Positions 47,101 to 59,100 of a stretch of 64,000 nucleotides of DNA are shown piece by piece. The position numbers and the translations under genes are program-made. The notes below the pieces were generated by a model. The model saw nothing but the letters and a program-made list of their open reading frames with translations. It was not told the origin of the DNA and searched no databases. Each line of letters begins with the position of its first letter. Positions within the stretch are counted from its first letter, which is position 1. The stretch covers positions 12,965,625 to 13,029,624 of the forward strand of contig OX392542.1 of assembly GCA_947623455.1 (NCBI GenBank). Direction: 5' to 3'. The stretch comes from Mimachlamys varia (lineage: Eukaryota > Mollusca > Bivalvia > Pectinida > Pectinidae).

Positions 47101-50100
47101 TTAATCTGACCCGTTCGTTATGAAAACATTGAGAATTACAACTAATAAATCGAAGTGAAAATTTTACCTGTACGAGCGCAATATAGGCCTATTGCCCCGC
47201 GGAAAATTTCACACCTTCACGGACGCATGTGTCGATGTCCTGCAGTGAACAGTAGGCTTAGTCGGCGACCTATAGCTAGCTGCGATATTGTACAAGTGTA
47301 GCTCTTCACGACGAGACGAATTTTTCAAAAGTGTTTAATCTGTAAGATTTCATTTAATTACCACCTCATGTGAACATAATGTTGTCAAAACAATGCAGGA
47401 TTGCTGAACTGTCGAGTGTTTACCTTGATAAAATATTTTGTTTACAGAATTAGCAGAACCAGTTCACGTGTGATGTTATCTCAAATCTTGTTTTTATATA
47501 TGGTCTGTATGGTCAAATATGGAGTTACTACGGCTTACTACGACTTCCTTATTTGGTCCGCACGCGCGCGCCCATTCACAATTTAGAGGAACTCTTCAGA
47601 AAAGAAACAAAGAAATTTACTGAAGTCTAATCATGGCAACCGCTACTCATTTCATTTGATGCTTCGTTACGTTAACTTGATATTAACGATAATTCAGATG
47701 AATTTTAATTACATGTTAGGTAGGAGATCGACAGAAATGGTTTATAATTTAAGTTCGTTTATCGATGAGAACCAATCGGCCGATAGGTGATCCAAAAATC
47801 GCCCCAGTGTGAATCACACCGGCTTGCTCCATTACGAGGCATGGGACCGATTTAATACACGGCCGGGGCAGAGCCATAGGGGGACGGGTATTAATATAAG
47901 TACTACAAAAAATTATAGTGTGTATTTAAATATACTATTTTTTATAAATGTGAATCTACAATTTCCTACCCTGTGTTAGGTTACACTAGCCCGCATTGGT
48001 TATTCTTATATACAGCTCATATATACATAAAAGCCTACATGTCGATGTTCGATGTTCAATATTCATAAGTCGAAGTCCCGATGTTTCGAAGTTTTCACGA
48101 CGGTCCCACAAAGTTCGATACATCGAAGTTTGACTGTACAATTTTACAGGCATGGCTAGAAATGTCTGTGAGACATAAATGCCCCCGCCCCCATATGAAA
48201 TTAGTTCTGCATGCTTATTATGTATGCAAATTTGACGAGACGGGACGGGACGGACATGGGTAACACTATATGCCCCCCCCCCCCCCCCCTCCCACTTTAT
48301 GGTGGGGGCATAAAAATATACATGCTGATTTCATCAGAAAGTAGGTCAAGGTGGGTTGGGTGACACAGTGGAAACCACATTTGCCTTCCATCAGGCTGCT
48401 AGGGTTCGATTTCCCACATTGAATGTTAAAAGGTATCAGCCACCTCCCCTCCAGTCCAGTGTGTGATTTCTCCAGGTACACAGCTTTCCTCCCACATCCC
48501 TGTGTGCTAACATCTAATCTAACAAGATTGATTAATTTAAGTTAAACAACTTGTTTCATCATTATTTTTAAAATAAATGAAGTTTCATTAATATCAAGAA
48601 ATTATGTTTATTAAGAATACAAATGTTACAAACAAGCAGTCAAAGATTTCAGTGTCTTTGTAAAATTGAAGGGGCCTTTTTATTTTTTAGCAAGCGTACC
48701 TGTATAAAATGTAACATTTAAATGACCTTGACCTCCCTAGGATAAGTGTTAGCAGCAGACAAAATGGATCGGTCTCTTTTATTTACAAACTTATATCTTG
48801 TCAAAATAGATTCAACCAGATATGGTTTTGATATCAGTATTTACCACAAGTCATATTTTATGGCAGAAGGGATTTTCGTTTTCATAGGAGTACAGGAAGG
48901 AAAGTTGACTTCAGTATTTTTAAGATATCTTACCTGTTTGAGTGTCTGGGGGCGTGTCACTAGGTGTATCTGTGGGCATGTCACTAGCTGTATCTGTGGG
49001 CGTGTCACTAACTGTATCTGTGGGCGTGTCATCAAGTTTATCTGCCTTACTAATTTTCTGGAACTCGTTGATGACCTTGCGAATAATTTCTCCGCACACA
49101 GCATCAGGGTGATTAGAAAGCTTGTAGATGACTTTGACAGCTTGCTCTGCTAGTGGGATCCAGTATCTGTTCTCCACGTCTGAAACACCTGTGTCAGGAT
49201 GAAATATTTCATAAAGTAAGGTGTTATATTTATTGTAGACATAATACATAACCACAACCAAACACATCAATAGATATTACATACAAGGTAATATCAATTA
49301 TCTTAATTATTTACACATGAAGCATTCTGCCCCTAACCCTTTTCAAACTAAGGTATCTAAAATGTTCAATGTTGAAGAAATCACATTCATTATAGCCCAC
49401 ATCTCGGCTTACCAAGGGTTACAATCCAGTTTATAACTAGGTAAGCAAAGATGTATATCTCATTGATTCCATTCTATAGTTGCATATATAGTGCAATATA
49501 TATACTGCAAGATGACCAGTCAGTCTTGTATATCATTGCGATACTTTCAATACCAGGTACATACATGGTTTGTACAAAGTAAGCTTTAATACAGATGACC
49601 CCACTTAAAATCACGCTTGTTGATATCACATTCCTCTTAATATCATGTTTTTCCCAAGCACCATTTTTCTCTTTATATAATTTATGTAATTTTTATTTGG
49701 TTAATATCATGTATTTTGAGGTGAATTCCTCTTAATATCATGTTTTTTTAAACCAATCACATAAAATATCCAGAAAATGATGTCATTTCCATTGATTTCA
49801 GATATAACTTGTACAAAATGATGCATAGAAAATAAAAAATAACCCCAAAATGTCTTGCGTTATGATTGTTATATTCCTGAATAAGTCTTGCGTTATGATT
49901 GTTATATTCCTGAATGAGTCTTGCGTTATGATTGTTATATTCCTGATTGAGTCTTGTGTTATGTCTGTTATATTCCTGAATGAGTCTTGCGTTGTTACTG
50001 TTATCATGCTGACCTTTGACAAGGATGTGTGACAGTCTAGTAAACATGTCGTGGTCCTGGGGAAGACGGAACGGCTTACCAGCCACCTGGCCCTTCATCT

Positions 50101-53100
50101 AAAACAAAACACGGACAATCCAGAACACTCCTATCATGTCAGAAAATATAATACACACAATTCCAGTCTTCATATAAGAAAATATCTTTGTGAATCAAAA
50201 CATCACACTGCTTTAATCGGCAATATAAACATGATGTTGTAAAGTACTGGTATTGTGTTATTTTTCCACACTAGCCTTAAATCTACCCATGGTATTCACT
50301 GGTTGAGAGTCCCAGCAATGTTATCTGTCTGAACCCCTGGAATATGTCAATTTTATGGGCACAGGTCTAGTTATTTGATTGGTCTCCAGTTAAAATAACT
50401 GACCAATCACTAGGCAGATACCTGTCCCTTATCTCATTTGCACCTGAAATCTCACAATGAACTATTCCATCCTTTGAATTTGAAGAGTTCAAATGTATCT
50501 TCAGGGGAGAATGATTAAAGATCACAGAGGAGTGACACCTGGCTGCAATGCTGCACAATTTCACTGTTATGTGACTGGGGATAGTCTTCTTGTCTCGCCT
50601 CTCATTTCGTAATATATTTCGGGGGATGGGTTGGGGGGAGAGATTGTAAGTGAGTATAACCCCTGGAGGATCAATGGATGAGTTATAATGGATATATTGG
50701 TTACTGTAAACATATTTTTATTGACACATTCAAATTTTAGTGCATAACCAAATTTTAACAGATACATTGGCACTCTCACAACACTTGCTGTAGGAAGCAA
50801 TTTACAGAAACATGTTATTAGCGCATTCATGATTAAGGGGAAGGTGCTTAGTGTGAAAATTCCTAAAATAAAATTAACGCTAAGATATGGGCGGTTTCAA
50901 TACAGCATATATATATTTAAATCTCTTTTTTAAATGTATCTTCACAATTATTACTTTTTGACTTAATGCTTTTCCAAGGTTTAAACTGTACATGTAAAAA
51001 CAACAATAAAAGTATAACTGCTTTTTCATGTTAAACATATGCTAAATACGTACCCTCTTTGAGTTTGAGAGTTTGAGGAGTGCGAGACAGGTATCTCTGG
51101 CCAGCATGAAGTCCGACTCGGCCTGTGGTCCTAGTCCCTCGCTGACCATCACGTTGATGTTACTCCGCACCACTGTGTTATCAGCCCTGAAAATAATACA
51201 TTCACATGTCCCGTATACTGTAAAAACTCGTGTAATCTGCGCACTTTTTTAAGGGAAATTAAAATCAAATAGTTGGGGGTGCGTAAATTACAATGATATA
51301 GATGTGTGTCAAGTTTTTTTTCAGTGAAAGATCGAGAAATCTGAAGGACGCCGCCATGTTGGAAAGTCGGAATTGTTTCCCCTTGTACACAAAATCCAGA
51401 CGACGAAAGCAGATTAAATAAATTAATATTAAAAACATTCAAAATATATACTGTATTTGTGTTGTTATTTATAAATTACACGGGAATTGACGATAAGTTA
51501 TTTATGATTGACGTCCCGACGTAATTTGGACCAGGCCAGAGTTGAGACGGCCGGTCGGCATACAACATTTATTTGACAAGTAATTATAAGCCCAATTAGG
51601 TAAACAAAACATATAATGCAAATACAGGCATTCTATTTCACTCCTGTTGTCATCTTAAACCATAGTTTATCTAATAGTTTAGGAAAAATCAGGTATTGAT
51701 AATGCCGATAAATATTCCGACCACGGTAAAATTTACATACTTTCGTTTTCAATTCCAGACGAATAATCACTAAAGACATGTCCGATTAAGTTCCTTGCTT
51801 TTCTTCCCGTAATTCTGCAGTCATTTCAATTGCTCTTGCAACATCTTCGGCAGTAAATATTTCAAAATGTCATCGAATTCGCAGGAACTCGTATCAAAAT
51901 TGAAAATCGCCATTGCGTTCTACGTGAGTAACTTTCGTAGTAAATTGTTTAGTTTTCGCGGGAATATCGTGTCATGTGATGCCTTTATGAATGGAAATTT
52001 CCATTACTATTTCTGTCGCCAGAGTCGCGTGATACATTCAGCCAATCAAAACCGTCGTAACATGTTTTCTATACCAATCGTTAAATTGCTTCTTCACCAC
52101 CGTCGGAACCACAAGGATGGCGGACGATCTCTCATAAACAATAACAGAGACCATACGAAGCAAATAAAGCGCGTAAAGGCGTTAACAGGGGCCGAGGAGT
52201 TAACCGTAAGAGTTATAACATTTACACATATTATTAATTAATGCAACGTAACGTTTATGCCATATCATATATATGTATTAATTGGTGATGATAGTTTCCA
52301 ATGTAAACTATGAAGGAAGGAAGAGAAATCTGAAGAAATAAAAGTAAACAAAAGCTAAATCTATGGTACCGCAAGTCATGTTTACCAAGTTCATACATGC
52401 AGCTTGCCTGTTTGCTCCAATGTTCACAATTATTTGAAAGTAAAAAACACATGCAGAAAATCCTGGAAATGAATAATTCCTTGTCTGCTGTGAAAATTAA
52501 ATCCTGGCATGTATTTAAATTACTGTAGTTGTTGACAGGACATTCAGCTCAAGCAAACAAAATTCATCACTGTACACCGATTGTCTCTAACTTGTGGTAT
52601 AATAACAAACTGCGATGATATCAATATGAGCAATACAAGAACGATTGGGAAACCATCAACAAAATATTTTATATTTCGCTGAAGACATACCCTGCAGCCA
52701 TAGACAGGAGCAAGATTGCAGCTCGTCTGTCCTCAGCTGATGTGTCTGGGATTTTCAAAGTGAACCGTTCCCACAGAATTTTCATCACAGTGCTGTCAAG
52801 GTCTCCTGTTTTCATCAGCTCCATCATCTATAAAACATTAGAATACATTCTTATCATAAATATAACACTACAGTGTAATCATTTGCAGACATCAACTTCT
52901 CAACTGTTGAGTCAATCCAATTAACTTATCATTCTAGTAAAACAACAAACAATCAAGTTTATATTTTCTATTGGTGTTAAGTATTAAAGCTGAACAAGAT
53001 GTTCCAGAATATTTTTCCATTGTCTAGTATATATTTTCGATATACGTAATGTATCTAAAATGTGACATACCAATCCTTCAAGAGATGTTAAATCTCCGAT

Positions 53101-56100
53101 AGTAACACCAAACGTCAGAGCCGACAGGTTCTTCACTACAGCCAGGGCACATGCTCTGTAAAAAACACATCACATTCAGAAACAGAAACAGTAAAGCAAT
53201 CCATTACAGAAATAAGAATCCACTGAGGTGGTTGTGTTCCTCATCTGGTCAACAGTAGAAAGGTCATAAAGAGACAGATGAACTTTTTAATAAATTAATA
53301 TTATTTGACAACTTATTGCACAGAAACCCTTGTTCCAACACTGCCCACATAGTGTTCACTAAATGTCACCTTTTCAGACCACACAACAAATTTCCCATGG
53401 AGCCTACATCGATACCTACTATATTTACTTGTGTGAGGTTGTTCCACCTGCATCGATACCTACTATATTTAATTGTGTGAAGTTGTTCAACCTATGTCCA
53501 ATCTTTTGCTAAGGACTGTTCCAGACTTAATTATATGGGAGGGATGGAATGCACTTTTCAGAAAGCCATCCCACTCGAGGTGACTATTTAGCACTATTTT
53601 ACTATTGCGATAGTATGAATTACTATTATGATAGTATTGCGATAACAACAAACTATTGTTATTGTAATATTCACTCGAGAGTTTCATATTAACCAACTAC
53701 ATTAAAACTTCTTGATGAATATTTGTTTAAATGATGTTATTAAGGTAAAAAAATACCACTGTTGAAATTATCAATAATATTGCGATAGTCACATGCTATT
53801 GCGATTATCTATTGCATTGCCATTTTACTATTGCGATAGAACTATTGGGCTGTACACTATTGTGATGCATCGATAGTTTGATGTATTGTTACACCCCTAC
53901 ATCACACATCAAGTGATTAAATATAAGGAATGGTAGGCAGATTTGGTTTTAACCCTACCATCCTTGATATATTAATATAGGTGCCTTTCACCTCCCCACA
54001 TGATTAATTACGGAATATCCCTCAATAAAAACTGACAAAAATCTGTTGCAATAATATTCAGACAACATTTATCTTAAGCTGAGCTCATCATTTCAGTCAC
54101 TTAAGAAGTTACAGCGATCACAATTAAATCCTTCCTTTTTGACCTCTGACCTTTGACTGTTGCCTTCAGGAGAGAGATACATCTTTTTGTAAGCGTCAAC
54201 AACAGCGTCCTTCACACCCGATTCCTTGGACCAGATAAGTGGTAACATGCGGCGTACTCCCTGCATGGCTGAGGACAGACCGAACTTGAACCCGGTCACA
54301 AAGAATTCCACAGCTCCTAGCACATCAGATACATTCTCGGATCCCAACAGACGACAGATTACCGGAAAGGCCTTCTCCGTCTCTACAGCAAACGCCAGTG
54401 TGTCCTGTGAAAAAAGTGTTTATATTTGTATGATCATAACATTACAGCCACTTCAACCAAAAAATTGACCTAAACTTTAAATCAAATTGTGTTATTAATT
54501 ACAGAAATCTGTTTTATCAAATGATTGACATATTACGCAGTGGATAAAACATGTATACAACATGTGTAATATGACCTATCAGTCAGCCCTGTGAATGGCT
54601 GTAAGGACTATTCCATTAAAATATCTATCTGACCCATGGACTCCAAAATACAAATGTAAATCACGTCTACCCATGGATGGATTTCCTTCCTATTGCTTCT
54701 ATGTAAATGCTATGGGTGGTACCCCTTAACAAACCCTGGAGTCCAGGGTTGGGGTAGATATTTTTACTGGAATAGCCCTAAGTATTTGGAATATGAATCA
54801 GTTACATTCATATAATTCTTCAAACACCATTTCTTTTTATTGTTTTGTGAATTTAAATGGGTAAAGTAAACTGCAACTGAAAACAAGTTCCATGTACCAT
54901 GGAAGCAAACTTTCTGCAGAAAAATACCCTACATGCACATTTACAAATGGTCCTAAAAATTCCTGTGTAGTTTCATTGGAATCGGTCCACAAGTTTATGA
55001 GGAGTTTGGGGTATCTTATGTTTGTACTGATCACTCTCAATATGAAAGGCACATACCAGACAAGCATAAAGACGAACACACTTACCCTTAGGTACCAGAT
55101 AAGCACCAGGAATGAAAAGGCACACATACTGTTAGGTACGATACTCACCCTTAAGTACGAGACAAGGCACACTCACCCTTAGGTACGAGACAAGGCACAC
55201 TTACGGTTAGGTACGAGACACGGCAAACTTACCCTTAGGTACCAGATAAGCACTAGGACAGGCACACTCACCCTAAGGTACCAGACAAGGCACACTTACC
55301 CTTAGGTACCAGACAAGGCACACTTACCCTAAGGTACCAGACGAGCACTAGGACAGGCACACTCACCCTAAGGTACCAGACAAGCACTAGGACAGGCACA
55401 CTCACCCTAAGGTACCAGACAAGCACTAGGACAGGCACACTTACCCTTAGGTACCAGACAAGCACTAGGACAGGCACACTTACCCTTAGGTACCAGACAA
55501 GCACTAGGACAGGCACACTTACCCTTAGGTACCAGACAAGCACTAGGACAGGCACACTTACCCTTAGGTACCAGACAAGCACTAGGACAGGCACACTTAC
55601 CCTAAGGTACCAGACGAGCACTAGGACAGGCACACTCACCCTAAGGTACCAGACAAGCACTAGGACAGGCACACTTACCCTAAGGTACCAGACAAGGCAC
55701 ACTTACCCTTAGGTACCAGACAAGCACTAGGACAGGCACACTTACCCTTAGGTACCAGACAAGCACTAGGACAGGCACACTTACCCTTAGGTACCAGACA
55801 AGCACTAGGACAGGCACACTCACCCTAAGGTACCAGACAAGCACTAGGACAGGCACACTCACCCTTAAGTACCAGACAAGCACTAGGACAGGCACACTCA
55901 CCCTAAGGTACCAGACGAGCACTAGAACAGGCACACTCACTCTAAGGTACCAGACAAGCACTAGGACAGGCACACTCACCCTAAGGTACCAGACAAGCAC
56001 TAGGACAGGCACACTCACCCTAAGGTACCAGACGAGCACTAGAACAGGCACACTCACCCTAAGGTACCAGACAAGCACTAGGACAGGCACACTCACCCTA

Positions 56101-59100
56101 AGGTACCAGACAAGCACTAGGACAGGCACACTCACCCTAAGGTACCAGACAAGCACTAGGACAGGCACACTCACCCTAAGGTACCAGACAAGCACTAGGA
56201 CAGGCACACTCACCCTAAGGTACCAGACAAGGCACACTTACCCTAAGGTACCAGACAAGCACTAGGACAGGCACACTCACCCTAAGGTACCAGACAAGCA
56301 CTAGGACAGGCACACTCACCCTAAGGTACCAGACAAGGCACACTTACCCTAAGGTACCAGACGAGCACCTGTTGTTTCGACACATCACTGACCATTCCAC
56401 ATTGATCCTCGGACATTTGACTTTGAACAACTTCTGCTGCCAACTCCAAGTTACCTCTTCTCTGTTCTGTAAAATATATATTTTTATTACCTCCCTTTCA
56501 TGCAAAACAACTTACCACTCTAAGGGCCTTTTGTGTTTGTTCAGGAGCCACAGAAATATTCCCACAACAAACATACACACTTGTACTGAAGTGTAAGCAG
56601 AACTAACAGTTTTGGAGAATCAACAACCTCAAGAATATTACGTCCTTATTTCATGTGTCCACTAAATGAAATACCTGGTAACTTATCTAAAACTCTGCAA
56701 GTGGTTTGACAATGTTTTATTAACAAGAGGCCCAGAGGGCCTGTATCGCTCACCTGGTTCAAAATATTTTATGTACACATTTTCAGTTTGAGACCTGCCA
56801 GTTAAACTAAAATGTTGATATCTGATAAAAGAATAGATAAAGAAAAAGGCTCCAATACATAGTCCAACAAAATAGGATATCATTTTTCCAAACATGCTAC
56901 CGGGTATACATGCACAAAATCCTTGATTTTTTTGGAAACAGATGTTAAAGAACTTTCTGGTTCCCGTATTTGGCGCCGCGACCCTTTAACCTGTTTGATC
57001 CCCGTGAATGAAGGTCTATGTATTCGTTTGAACAAACTTGGTAGCCCCGGCCTGCATCCCAGCTTGCTACAGGTTTAATATCAGGTTTCTTGGTAATAAC
57101 AACAAGATATTTATGTTTTTTTTTAGCCTATTTGACACCTGTGACCTAGTATGAAATAAAACCCACCATTGGCACAATTTTGAATCCCCTGACTCGATAG
57201 TGCAGATGCCACCAGGCAAAAATATGCGATATACGTTATTCAGTTTCAGAGAAGAAGTTGTTTATATCAATATAGCCAAATATACCCCTTTGGCCCCGCC
57301 CCCCAGGCCCCTTGGGGGCTAGACCCACCATCTGTAGAATTTTGAATCTCCACACCATAGTAATGCTACCAACAAAATATAAGCAATATATATTGCTCAG
57401 TTTCAGAAAAGAAGTTGTTTATATCAATATAGCCAAATTTACCCCCTGGCCCCACCCCCCAGGCCCCTTAGGGGTCAGACCCACTATTTGTACAATTTTG
57501 AATCCCCACCCCATAGTGATGCTACCAGCCAAATATGAGAGATATACATTGTACAGTTTCAGAAAAGAAGATGTTTTTTATCAATATAGCCAAATTGGCC
57601 ACTTTTGGCCCCACCCCCCAGGCCCCTTGGGGGTCAGACCCACCATTTGTACAATTTTGAATCCTCACCCCATAGTAATGCTACCAGCCAAATATAAGCA
57701 ATATACATTGCTCAGTTTCAGAAAAGAAGTTGTTTATATCAATATAGCCAAATTTACCTCTTGGCCCCACCCCCCAGGCCCCTTAGGGGTCAGACCCACC
57801 ATTTGTACAATTTTGAATCCCCACCCCATAGTGATGCTACCAGCCAAATATGAGTGATATACATTGTACGGTTTCAGAAAAGAAGATGTTTTTTATCAAT
57901 ATAGCCAAATTGACCCCTTTTGACCCCGCCCCCCAGGCCCCTGGGGGGCCAGCTCAACCATTTGTACAATTTTGAGTCCCCACCCAATAGGAATGCTTCT
58001 CACCAAATTTGGTTGAATTCCAACAAGTGGTTATTAAGAAGAAGTCAATTGTTGACGGACGGACGACGGACGGACGACGGACGGACGCCACGGTATGGCA
58101 TAAGCTCACCCTGGTCCTTTGGACCAGGTGAGCTAATTAAAAGTGTGTCGCAAACCCCAGGGCCAAATCAAAAACCATGATTGTGATCATCTCTTTATGC
58201 CCAGTAATTGTATGTATAGTTTTGGGGTGGGGATCTCAACCGTGTAAAAGTTATGACTCAGGGGTCAAATTAAAAGTGTGTGGCAGACCCCAGGGCCAAA
58301 TCAAAAACCATGATTGTGATCATCTCTTAATGCCCAGTAATTGTATGTATAGTTTCGGGGTGGGGATCTCGACCATTCAAAAGTTACGACTCAGTAGTCA
58401 ATTTGCAAGGGTGTGGCAGACCCTTGGATCAAATATGAAATCATGATTGTGATTGTCTCTTAATGCCGAGCAATTGTATATATAGTTTTGGGGTGGGGAT
58501 CTCAACTGTTTAAAAGTTATGACTCCGAAGTCAATTTACAAGGGCGTGGCAAACCCTGGGGTCAAAACATAAACCATGATTGTGATCATCTGATAATGCC
58601 CAGCAATTGTATATATAGTTTTGGGGTGGGGATCTCAACCGTTTAAAAGTTATGACTCAGGGGTCAAATTAAAAGGGTGTGGCAGACCCCAGGGCCAAAT
58701 CAAAAACCATGATTGTGATCATCTCTTAATGCCCAGTAATTGTATATATAGTTTTGGGATGGGGATCTCAACCGTTTAAAAGTTATGACTCAGGGGTCAA
58801 ATTAAAAGGGTGTGGCAGCCCCAGGGCCAAATCAAAAACCATGATTGTGATTATCTCTTAATTCCTAGTAATTGTATATGTAGTTTTGGGGTGGGGATCT
58901 CAACCATTTAAAAGTTATGACTCAGGAGTCAAGTTTCAAGGGCGTGGCAGACCCTGGAGTCAAATATAAAATCATGATTGTGATCATCTGATAATGCCCA
59001 GCAATTGTATATATAGTTTTGGGGTGGGGATCTCAACCGTTTAAAAGTTATGACTCAGGGGTCAAATTAAAAGGGTGTGGCAGACCCCAGGGCCAAATCA

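Noticed and set aside
54093..54150. Read-through of NCAPD2 in-window exon 4 past 54151
   Set aside because: Only the donor at 54150 gives the right phase for the next exon (RACALAVVKNL), which matches the family.
55268..56237. Repetitive VLVWYLRVSVPVL frames of 144 and 185 codons
   Set aside because: They are copies of an exon end plus donor inside an NCAPD2 intron. They are out of frame with the exon because the first unit is 28 nt.
56369..56466. Donor CAG/GTGCTC at 56368 for the NCAPD2 exon
   Set aside because: My first choice, but VLVWYLR downstream is conserved in the family and AGG/GTAAGT at 56347 is a far better donor in the same phase.
57312..57857. 181-codon frame with repeated ICTILNPHPIVMLPAKY segments
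   Set aside because: It follows a 157-bp interspersed repeat shared with 59.4-60.2 kb; no protein family and no coding signal beyond the repeat.
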